A stretch of 42,034 nucleotides of DNA from Armatimonadota bacterium (GTDB lineage: Bacteria; Armatimonadota; Fimbriimonadia; Fimbriimonadales; Fimbriimonadaceae): contig JAFDWT010000098.1 of assembly GCA_018268335.1 (NCBI GenBank), forward strand, positions 1 through 42,034. Reading direction: 5' to 3'. The position numbers and the translations under genes are program-made. The notes under the pieces were generated by a model. It saw only the letters and a list, made by a program, of their open reading frames with translations. It had not been told where the DNA came from and did no database searches. Shown here in pieces: positions 33,528-41,155 of this stretch (its first letter is position 1; every line of letters begins with the position of its first letter).

Positions 33528-34190
33528 ACCCGACGGTACGGCCACCCGGCCCAATACGACGCCTGGGGCAACGTCCTGGCCTCCCCCGGCACCTGGAAGT
33601 CTCCCTTCGGCAACGCCGGCCAGTTCGGCTACCAAGAAGACCCGGACACGGGTCTCAAGCTCCTGGGGCATCGATATTACGATTCCAGCACCGGGCGGTT
33701 CTTGACGCGGGACATTGCTAAAAGAGGTAAGAATTGGTATTCATATTGTCGGCAGAGTCCCTTAACTCTCATCGATAATCTAGGACTTGATCCGGTCGAG
33801 CGAGTCATTAAAGGGTTTACCAAACATGGGATTAACCAAGTTATCGGGCGTGAAGAAGGAATTGGAGTAGCAAATGAAGCTATTCTAGACGCCATAAAGA
33901 ATGGAAGAATCGTGAAAGCAGCAAATGGCACTATTCGCTTTGTGGGGTCCAGAGCAACGGTAGTTATGAATGCAGATAATGTGCTAGTCACGGCTTGGCC
34001 CACTTCAAAGGCTGGAACCCGTATAGGAAGTGGTGGTGGCCTTGGAGTCATCACGACGATATTGGTGGGCGTGGAAGTTTTAGTTGATGGGTTGAAAGTC
34101 GTAATTAAGTACCGCCGAAGACTTGACGCGCATATGAAAGACATATACGATGGTGGCGACAGTGGTGACCGCTATGAAACCGGAGGATAA
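33501..34190 (+). pseudogene. 5'-truncated Rhs protein tip with C-terminal toxin-like domain
   Basis: A 229-codon open frame starting at REP copy 3. Codons ~18-75 are a typical Rhs core end: AQYDAWGNVLAS, GYQEDPDTGLKLLGHRYYDSSTGRFLTRD. After the junction (NWYSYCRQSPLTLIDNLGLDP) the DNA becomes AT-rich. A new domain follows: TKHGINQVIGREEGIGV, NEAILDAIKNG, GTIRFVGSRATVVMNADN and VLVTAWP, a pattern like the BECR/DUF4258-type RNase toxins. A hydrophobic stretch and a charged tail end the protein. There is no ATG/GTG before the core and no YD-repeat body, only a TTG at 33702, so the full toxin cannot be made. It could be a remnant or an exchangeable tip cassette. Confidence 0.82.
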
Positions 34191-34470
34191 ATTAGACGTC
34201 TATCAAAATATCGTTGAATGGAATAGAATATTGACTCGGTTAGAAGGTTTTGCGCTAGTTAATGATTCACCGACGCCTATTGCTAGACATCTGTCACATC
34301 GATTGCCGACCAAAAGCGAAATTCAACATCTTGTTAACGAGATTATTGGATCAAAATTGGCAGAGCGATCTAGCTATGATAGCGACTGGGAGCCGCTTGA
34401 ATACACGCGGCAGTTGCAGACTTTACAGAATGATATTGTCAACTTTGCTGTCCACATTGGTCGCTATTGA
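34174..34470 (+). CDS. Probable immunity protein for the Rhs toxin tip
   Basis: 98 residues from ATG at 34174, overlapping the toxin stop by 17 bases. It is soluble, mostly helical in appearance, with many charged residues (KLDVYQNIVEWNRILTRLEG; EIQHLVNEIIG). No family recognised. A sampled line (34201-34260) has 20 G/C of 60 bases against 40 of 60 in rng, so it is clearly foreign to the surrounding genome. Position right behind an Rhs C-terminal toxin is the classic place for the cognate immunity gene, and REP copy 4 follows. Function inferred from context only. Confidence 0.65.
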   Translation: MKPEDKLDVYQNIVEWNRILTRLEGFALVNDSPTPIARHLSHRLPTKSEIQHLVNEIIGSKLAERSSYDSDWEPLEYTRQLQTLQNDIVNFAVHIGRY

Positions 34471-34529
34471 CCGGGTGGAACGACCTGCGATGGCCACAGA
34501 ATACTTTGGCCGGGGGAGGGCCAGGTGGC

Positions 34530-34594
34530 CCGACCGACCCCTTGACTCCAGATGGGTGCCACTGGTGCAACCAGTGCGACCACCGGGCGCTCCC
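34530..34594 (+). repeat. REP-like palindrome, copy 4
   Basis: CACTGGT (34560-34566) and ACCAGTG (34570-34576) around GCA, in the same ~65-base unit as copy 2 (starts CCCGACCG, then TTGACTCC, ends CCACCGGGCGCTCCC). It begins 60 bases after the immunity gene and is inverted relative to copy 3, so copies 3 and 4 bracket the Rhs tip plus immunity gene. From here to 34786 I see no gene. Confidence 0.88.
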
Positions 34595-34786
34595 AAACGG
34601 CCTCGACCAACCTAAGCTGACAAATCCCCTTCCCACCGCCTCTAGAAGGCGAGACCATCAAGCCCCACCCAAACCACCCGCAACATCTGGCAACAAACCG
34701 ACCGGGAAAACCAGGAAACCCAGACTCAAACAGGTTCACCCGTTCTCCCCAAACCGCTGAACACTCGAAAAAAATTCCCCAAAAAA

Positions 34787-34834
34787 CCCATGTGAAAACG
34801 ATGAATGGATGAAGACAGGTTCATCCCACATGGG
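34787..34834 (-). terminator. Terminator of the PilB/GspE gene
   Basis: On the minus strand CCCATGTG and CACATGGG (34827-34834 with 34787-34794) enclose a second stem (GGATGAA/TTCATCC, 34807-34813 with 34820-34826) and are followed by TTTTTT and then another T-rich stretch (34771-34786). It lies 18 bases beyond the stop at 34852, a good intrinsic terminator. Confidence 0.8.
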
Positions 34835-34851
34835 CCTGGGTGGCCCGACCC

Positions 34852-37827
34852 CTAGACAGCGATCTGCCGAGGAGCCGGCCGGCGTTGGATGGTGTCGAAG
34901 AAGACGGTGCGCCGCGCCTCTTCCAGCGAGGTCTCGCCCCGCGCCACCCGGACCATCGCGTCACTCTGCATCGGCAGGTACCCGTACATCGAGGCGGCGG
35001 ACTTGATCTGCTCCAGCGGCGCACGGGCGGCGATGAGCGCGGCGATCTCCTCCACGACCGGCATGATCTCGCTGACGGCCACACGGCCCTTGTAACCGGT
35101 CTTGTGGCACTTGTCACACCCCGTCGCCTGCCAGATGCGGTCGACGCCGTGGACGCCGAAGTGCTTCTCCATCATCTCCGTCTCGTCGGCCGTCGGCGGC
35201 TCCTCGCGGCGACAATGCGGGCACAGCCGCCGCACCAGCCGCTGCGACATGGTGCCGATCAGCGACGTGCTGAGCAAGAACGGGTCGATGCCCAAATCGA
35301 GCAGCCGAGCAATGGCGCTGGGCGCGTCGTTGCAGTGCAACGTGCTCATCACCATATGCCCGGTCATCGCCGCACGGACCGCCGTCTCAGCCGTCTCGTG
35401 GTCCCGCACCTCGCCGACCAGCACGATGTCCGGGTCCTGCCGCAAGATCGCGCGGAGCTGCTCGGCAAAGGTCAACCCGACCCGCTCGTTCACCTGCGAC
35501 TGGTTGACGCCCTCCAGGTCGTATTCGACCGGGTCCTCGCAGGTCATGATGTTCATGCCTTCCTGTCTGATCTCCTGGATGGCGGCGTAAAGGGTCGTCG
35601 TCTTCCCGCTCCCCGTCGGCCCGGTCGACAGGAACAGCCCATACGGCTTCTCCACCAGCGACCTCAAGATCGAGAGGTTCTCAGCGTCAAACCCCAGCTC
35701 GTCCAGTCGGCGCAGCCCAAAGCTCTTGTCCAGCACCCGCATCACCAACCGCTGACCGTGCAGAGACGGCAAGCAGCTGACGCGCAGGTCGATGGCGTTG
35801 GCACCGAATTGCAACGAGATCCGCCCGTCCTGCGGCACCCGGTACTCGACGATATCGAGCTCGGCCATGATCTTCAGTCGGGTGACGACCATCGGCACCA
35901 GGGCCTGGGGCACCTCGCGCATCGTCATCAGCTGCCCGTCCAACCGGTAGCGGATCTCAGCGTGGTCGAACCGAGGCTCAATATGGATGTCACTAGCGTG
36001 CATCCGGATCGCGTCGTGGATGATCTGGTTGACAAACCCGACGACCGGCCGCGCCTCCTCCTCGGTCACATTTGCCCTTTCAGCGAACTGAGCGTGGCCG
36101 CTCTCGTTGGCGGTTTGCAGGGCTTCGGCTACCAGGGAGTCCATGACCGACGAGCTTCTGGCGTCCAGGTGATAGTTGCGTTGCACCAGGGAGGCCAGCC
36201 GCTCAGGGTCGGCCAAGACCGGCTGGATCCGCATCCGCGACTCAGCCCGTGCCTCCTCGATGGCGGCAGTGTCATCAGGGTCGGCCATGGCCAACACCAG
36301 CAGGTCACCTTTGACTTGGACAGGCAGGACGGCTAGCCTTGCGCAGGTTTCGCCTGCCAGTAAGGCGGCCGCATCGCCTTTGGGCGGATCAGCCTCCAAA
36401 TCCCAGGCATCGATACCTCGTTGGATCGCAACGACCTGCAGCACCCTGTTGATGCTGACCACACCGCGTCGGACCAAAATGCGGCCGAGCGGCTCGCCGC
36501 TATCCACTTGCTGGGCCAGGGCGTCTTCCAGCTGCTCGCGGGTGATGGCCTTGACATCCATCAGGGCGGAGCCCAGGCGCTTGTCCGAGAGCCCGAACGA
36601 CTGCGTTGTCGCGCGCTTGACCAGCTTGAGTTCCGGCACGCTCGGCTCTTCTTGCTCGGAAGTTGGGGCGGCTGCCTTCTTAGAGGCCTTGGGCTTCTTC
36701 TCGGCCTTTGGCTCGCTGGCCCTGGCAACTTCCACGACCGGAGTCTCTGGCTCCGGCCGGGCTTGGCGCATGGCGTCAAAGTCGGCCATGTCAAAGACAG
36801 GAGGAATCGTCACCTCGGCAACTGGCTCTTGCGGTTTCGTATCCTCGATTGCAGCCGGAGCTACCTCGGCATTTGGCGATGCCGCGGCTTCAACTAAGTC
36901 GTTGTCAAACGCGGTGGGCAGCAATTTGAGCTCGGGCCATGCATTAACGATGGACTCCTCCATCGGCTCACTGGCGACTTCGCCAACGACAGGTTCCTCA
37001 ACGACCGAGGTCGAAGTCGGCGTAACAGCCTCGATGGCCGGCAGCGGGGGAGGCAAGCACTCGACGGCCTCCATAACTGGCGGCTCTGGCTCCGCCACTG
37101 GCATGGTTGGAGATGACAGCTCATCTGCCTCGATGGTCGGGGGTTCTACGGTTGGCAACGGTGGCGGCAAGCACTCAGCCGCTTCCAAGACAGGAGGTTC
37201 ATATTCCGCGACCGGCGCAGATGGTAGCGTATCCTCGGCAGGCACCACGGCAGGCTCAGTCGTCCCCACACTCGGCCAAGGCCAGGCTTGCTCTGCGGTA
37301 GGTGCCGTAAGGACAAGCGGCTCTGGCTCAACTACACTCGTAGGCTCGTCGGCCTCAACGAAACCGATTGCTGGGCCTATTGGTAGTTCGACAGTCTCTT
37401 CCAGCATGGGTGCCAGCGCCTCGGCCACGAAATGGGTGGTCTCAGGAGCGATAGCCGCAGGCTCAGCAGAAGGCGCATCATCATCATCCCAGTCAAGCAG
37501 CGGAGCTACCGGCGTCGGCTTGTCCTCAGGCAACGCCTGCGCCTTGACCGCTGGTTCCACGACGTAGTCGTCTTCATCCCACGCCAGCCCAGCGGTCGGC
37601 GTCTCGGTTTCTTCGGTCGTGGCTTCAACCACAGCCGGAGCCTCGGCCTCCACGGGAAAGACATGGTTCAGCTCAAAGACCGGCGGAGCAGCCTCGACAG
37701 CCGGTGGCGGTGCAGGCGCCTCGGCCACTTCTGGCTCCACGGCAGGCGCGGCGGCAGCGGGACGCGACGACCCGTCGTCCTCGCGCATGCGCTCCAGCAC
37801 CTTGGACCAATCGAACTGTTCTGCCAT
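34852..37827 (-). CDS. pilB: Type IV pilus/type II secretion ATPase PilB (GspE) with long acidic N-terminal extension
   Basis: 991 residues. An MshEN/GspE N-domain covers ~412-555 (RLGSALMDVKAITREQLEDAL), an N2 domain ~590-700, then the ATPase core. Walker A is GPTGSGKTTT at 736-745, the Asp box DPVEYDLEG near 765, Walker B DPDIVLVGEVRD near 798, the His box GHMVMSTLHCNDAPS near 823, and a tetra-Cys zinc site CPHC/CDKC at 869-907. Usual length is 550-600; here ~400 residues rich in Pro, Glu, Ala and Val precede the core. They include an imperfect repeat (209-228 and 246-265, EPPVLEAAECLPPPLP form). It powers pilus assembly with PilC. Confidence 0.95.
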   Translation of the reverse strand: MAEQFDWSKVLERMREDDGSSRPAAAAPAVEPEVAEAPAPPPAVEAAPPVFELNHVFPVEAEAPAVVEATTEETETPTAGLAWDEDDYVVEPAVKAQALPEDKPTPVAPLLDWDDDDAPSAEPAAIAPETTHFVAEALAPMLEETVELPIGPAIGFVEADEPTSVVEPEPLVLTAPTAEQAWPWPSVGTTEPAVVPAEDTLPSAPVAEYEPPVLEAAECLPPPLPTVEPPTIEADELSSPTMPVAEPEPPVMEAVECLPPPLPAIEAVTPTSTSVVEEPVVGEVASEPMEESIVNAWPELKLLPTAFDNDLVEAAASPNAEVAPAAIEDTKPQEPVAEVTIPPVFDMADFDAMRQARPEPETPVVEVARASEPKAEKKPKASKKAAAPTSEQEEPSVPELKLVKRATTQSFGLSDKRLGSALMDVKAITREQLEDALAQQVDSGEPLGRILVRRGVVSINRVLQVVAIQRGIDAWDLEADPPKGDAAALLAGETCARLAVLPVQVKGDLLVLAMADPDDTAAIEEARAESRMRIQPVLADPERLASLVQRNYHLDARSSSVMDSLVAEALQTANESGHAQFAERANVTEEEARPVVGFVNQIIHDAIRMHASDIHIEPRFDHAEIRYRLDGQLMTMREVPQALVPMVVTRLKIMAELDIVEYRVPQDGRISLQFGANAIDLRVSCLPSLHGQRLVMRVLDKSFGLRRLDELGFDAENLSILRSLVEKPYGLFLSTGPTGSGKTTTLYAAIQEIRQEGMNIMTCEDPVEYDLEGVNQSQVNERVGLTFAEQLRAILRQDPDIVLVGEVRDHETAETAVRAAMTGHMVMSTLHCNDAPSAIARLLDLGIDPFLLSTSLIGTMSQRLVRRLCPHCRREEPPTADETEMMEKHFGVHGVDRIWQATGCDKCHKTGYKGRVAVSEIMPVVEEIAALIAARAPLEQIKSAASMYGYLPMQSDAMVRVARGETSLEEARRTVFFDTIQRRPAPRQIAV

Positions 37828-37874
37828 AGGGACCCCGTGTAATCCTCGGTACCTGGAAAAGTCCCCGGCCCAGC

Positions 37875-37908
37875 AAAAAGGCGGGAATCTCTTCTATAGA
37901 TGCCCGCC
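37875..37908 (-). terminator. Terminator of the tricorn-like protease gene
   Basis: On the minus strand GGCGGG (37908-37903) pairs with CCCGCC (37885-37880), with an inner ATCT/AGAT stem, followed directly by TTTTTG (37879-37874). It lies 14 bases after the protease stop and upstream of pilB, so the two genes are separate transcripts. Confidence 0.85.
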
Positions 37909-37921
37909 TCGTGTGCTGCGA

Positions 37922-40900
37922 CTAGCCGCCTTTGCCAACGTTTGGAAACGGTGGCTTCACCAGCTTCTTCGGTGTCGCTGGCAGCTGCTTCATCAGGAGC
38001 TCGACCGCCTTCTCCAACTGGACGTCGCGCCCTTGGGCGGCGAGGTCGGGCCGGTCGTCCAGGTCGATGTCGGGGTCGATACCCCGGTTCTCAGCGATCC
38101 ACTGCTTGGTGTCCGGGTCATAGATGCCGAATCCAGGAGCGGTGACACCGCTGCCGTCGACCAGCCCGTGGTAGCCGTTGATGCCGACCAAGCCGCCCCA
38201 GGTGCGCCTTCCGACCAAGGGGCCAAGACCGGCCTTCTTGAACAGGAACGGGAACATGTCGCCGCCCGATCCGGCGTGCTGGTTGATGAGCATCACCATC
38301 GGTCCCTGCAGGTAGTTCGGCGACGGGCTGATGTCGCCATGCCTGGGAGCGACCGCCGTCGTCATCTTGCGCGACAGGTACTCGACAAAGAAGGTCGGCA
38401 AGAAGCCGCCCCCGTTGTACCGCTCGTCAATGACGTTGGCCTCCTTGCCTGCCTCGGAGGTCCAGCCCTTGACGAAGCCGGTGATGCCAGCCAGGTTCGT
38501 GTCGGGAACGTGCATGTAGCCGATCCGGCCGCCGGAGAGCTTGCTTACCAGCGCCTTGCGCTCGTCCACCCAAGTGTTGTAGCGCAGCGACGTCTCGGTT
38601 CCGATCGGGCGCACTGTGACCTTGCGGCCTTGTGCGATGTCGGCAGTCGTACCGACCGTCAGGACGACCTGCTTGCCAGCCTTGCCCAGCAGGGCGGGGC
38701 CGACACCGGTCGCCGCGTCCACCGCGACGCCGTCGACAGCCAGCAGATACTCGCCTTCCTGGACTTTGACCCCAGGGGCACCCAACGGCGAAACCGCACC
38801 AGGATCAAAGTTGTTGCCGCGCAGGATCCGTTTGAACTTGATCTTGCCCCCTGAGACCTCAAAGTCCGCACCCAACATGCTTGGCATTGGTTGGGGAGCC
38901 AGGTTGAACAGGTCGGGCGGAGCCTGCAGATAGGAGTGGCCGGTGCCCAGCTCTCCGATCAAGAGGCCGAGCACGTACTGGAGGTCAGCTCGATGGCCGA
39001 CGGACGGCAAGAGAGCGGCATATTTCTTGCCGATCGCGTCCCAGTCCATGCCCAGCATGTTCGCGTCGTAATACTCGTCGCGCTCGTGCCGCCAGGCCTC
39101 CCAGAAGATTTGCTTCCACTCAGCGGCCGGGTCGATGGTGGTGCCGACGTTGGCCAGGCTCGTCTTGCCTTCGCCTGGTTGGATACCGGGCTTGACATCC
39201 ACGATGAACGCTCCTCCACCTTGCATATAGAGCGCCTTCGTCCTTGTAGCGTTGAGCGTCAAGTTGGCCGGGCCATTGATGAAGGGCGCCGGTTGCCGGC
39301 TGGCAAAGTTGAAGATCGTCGAACCCGCCTGGGTAAAGACCAAGACGCCGTTGTTGATCCCGATGACGCCGTTGTACTGCCCGGGCGCATACGGCAACGG
39401 GAACATGCGCTGCTCCATGCCTTCAAAGTCGACCTTGGTTGGCGCGGGTTGCTCTGGCTTGGCCGGCTTCTCCTTGCCTGGCTCCTCGTCGCTTTCGGGG
39501 ACGAGTGGGTTAGTCGTGTCAGCCGAGAGCGGCACGGCATAGACCCGCGCGGTGTTCTTCTGGGCCAGGGATACTTCCAAGTCTGTCGGGAAGAACCCAA
39601 ACGTCCGGTTGGAGACCAGATAGAGGTACTTGCCGGATACGTCAAACGAAACGGGGGCCGAACTGTAGTCGCCAGAGAAGGCCTGCGTGGTCTTCTTGGT
39701 TGCCACTTCGTAGAAATAGACGTTCGAAAGCTCGTTCGGCCCTTGCGCCGTGTAGACAATCCACTTCTCGTCCGCCGAGATGTCGAAGCTGGACTGCGGC
39801 ACCGGCTTGGACGTGATCTGCTCGGTCACCCCCGATTTCAGGTTGTGGAGGAACCAATTGTATTGGCGGTCCTGATACGTCAGGTAGGTTCCCTTCGGGC
39901 TGAAACCGACTGAGCGGACGCTCTGACCAGCGGGGATCTTGACCTCCTCGGCGGCACCGCCGGCTTGGTTCTGCAAGTAGATGCGGTCCTCACCAGTCCG
40001 GTCGCTGATAAAGACGACCTGCTCGCCGTCGGGCGACCAGTCGGGCTGGCCTTCACGGGCGCCTGCGGTCTGCGACATGTTGCGGGTCTCGCCGTTCCTG
40101 GCCGGCACGGAGAAGAGCTCGCCTCGCGCCGTGACGACAAACCGCTTCCCACTCGGAGAGAGCGCCATCCCGTCCACATAGCCAGAAACATCTTCGTAGT
40201 GCGGCCGCAACGCCGTCTCATCGCTGGCGACCCAGGGGGTCATGCCGCTCACCTGCTTGGTGGCGATGTCATACGATTCGATGCGTCCATTGCGCTCCCA
40301 CACGATGGTCTTGCCGTCGGTGTTCGGGTTCTTGATATCGCCGTCAGAGAACTTGGTCATCTGCTCGACCCGCTTGCTGCCAGTGTCGTAGCGATAGAGG
40401 TTTAAGTTCTGCTGGGTCTTGTCGCTGATGAAGTAGACAGCGTCGCCGACCCACATGGGGAAGTAGTTCTGCTCCCGGCCGGTGGGAACCTCCGAGTAGG
40501 CGCCGGTCTTGAAATCCCAGAACGAGACTTTGCCCTGGGTGCCGCCACGGTAGCGCCGCCAGTTGTAGTTGAACGAAGAAGACCGGTTGAATGCCAGCTT
40601 CGAGCCGTCAGGCGAGAAGCTCGCATTGGCCGCTTCGTTGACCGGTGTCCATTCGGGCTCGCCTCCCTTGGGCGAGACCAGCCACAGGCGCATCATCCGG
40701 TTGGTGTGGCTTCCTGTGGTGGAGCCATAGGCGACCTTGCCGTCCGGCGTCCAACCTAACAAAATCTTGTTGTTGGGGTCATAGGTCAGCCGCTTGGGTG
40801 AGCCGCCCTGCGAGGGCATGACATAGACTTCCATGCCTCCGTCGTATTGACCCAGGAATGCGATCTGCTTCCCGTCGGGTGAGAACTTGGGCATCGCCTC

Positions 40901-41077
40901 CATGCCCGGATGGGAAGTCAGACGCCGGGCAAAACCGCCTTTGCGGTCGCTGACCCAGAGGTCGGAGGCATAGCTGAAGGCGACGGTGTCGCCATAGACG
41001 GCCGGGTACCGGGCCAGGCGCACTTCCATGCCGCCCGACTGCACCATCGCCATCAGGCAGATCGATGAGATGACCAT
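37922..41077 (-). CDS. Tricorn-like S41 protease, exported
   Basis: 1051 residues. A short hydrophobic N-terminus (MVISSICLMAMVQSGG) suggests export, unlike archaeal tricorn. Beta-propeller repeats fill ~20-530 (PKFSPDGKQIAFLG, ASFSPDGSKLAFN, PDWSPDGEQVVFISD); a Pro/Glu linker is near 545-570. A helical C1 domain holds ELGTGHSYL with the candidate His, then PDZ (~735-800) and the C2 catalytic domain: NVIDERYNGGGF and HAGSGGDMFP with nucleophile Ser near 937. WIAENRGIDPDIDLD is near the end. It likely degrades peptides in the periplasm. The start choice is supported by the leader peptide, though the Shine-Dalgarno is weak. Confidence 0.92.
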   Translation of the reverse strand: MVISSICLMAMVQSGGMEVRLARYPAVYGDTVAFSYASDLWVSDRKGGFARRLTSHPGMEAMPKFSPDGKQIAFLGQYDGGMEVYVMPSQGGSPKRLTYDPNNKILLGWTPDGKVAYGSTTGSHTNRMMRLWLVSPKGGEPEWTPVNEAANASFSPDGSKLAFNRSSSFNYNWRRYRGGTQGKVSFWDFKTGAYSEVPTGREQNYFPMWVGDAVYFISDKTQQNLNLYRYDTGSKRVEQMTKFSDGDIKNPNTDGKTIVWERNGRIESYDIATKQVSGMTPWVASDETALRPHYEDVSGYVDGMALSPSGKRFVVTARGELFSVPARNGETRNMSQTAGAREGQPDWSPDGEQVVFISDRTGEDRIYLQNQAGGAAEEVKIPAGQSVRSVGFSPKGTYLTYQDRQYNWFLHNLKSGVTEQITSKPVPQSSFDISADEKWIVYTAQGPNELSNVYFYEVATKKTTQAFSGDYSSAPVSFDVSGKYLYLVSNRTFGFFPTDLEVSLAQKNTARVYAVPLSADTTNPLVPESDEEPGKEKPAKPEQPAPTKVDFEGMEQRMFPLPYAPGQYNGVIGINNGVLVFTQAGSTIFNFASRQPAPFINGPANLTLNATRTKALYMQGGGAFIVDVKPGIQPGEGKTSLANVGTTIDPAAEWKQIFWEAWRHERDEYYDANMLGMDWDAIGKKYAALLPSVGHRADLQYVLGLLIGELGTGHSYLQAPPDLFNLAPQPMPSMLGADFEVSGGKIKFKRILRGNNFDPGAVSPLGAPGVKVQEGEYLLAVDGVAVDAATGVGPALLGKAGKQVVLTVGTTADIAQGRKVTVRPIGTETSLRYNTWVDERKALVSKLSGGRIGYMHVPDTNLAGITGFVKGWTSEAGKEANVIDERYNGGGFLPTFFVEYLSRKMTTAVAPRHGDISPSPNYLQGPMVMLINQHAGSGGDMFPFLFKKAGLGPLVGRRTWGGLVGINGYHGLVDGSGVTAPGFGIYDPDTKQWIAENRGIDPDIDLDDRPDLAAQGRDVQLEKAVELLMKQLPATPKKLVKPPFPNVGKGG

Positions 41078-41090
41078 GAGAATTGAGTCC

Positions 41091-41116
41091 GGGCGTGCCA
41101 GTGGTCTGGCACGCCC
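41091..41116. terminator. Perfect 10-bp hairpin between the glycosidase and tricorn genes
   Basis: GGGCGTGCCA (41091-41100) and TGGCACGCCC (41107-41116) enclose six bases. It lies 39 bases past the minus-strand glycosidase stop and 14 bases before the protease ATG. No U-run follows. It may end the upstream transcript or, by its closeness, act in the protease leader. Confidence 0.5.
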
Positions 41117-41155
41117 AGGGATTCTACTTGCCTAGTCGGCGACAGGTTGTGCCAA

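Noticed and set aside
32700-34620. CRISPR array
   Set aside because: The repeated palindromes are irregularly spaced, occur in both orientations and have no uniform spacers or cas genes; they fit REP elements.
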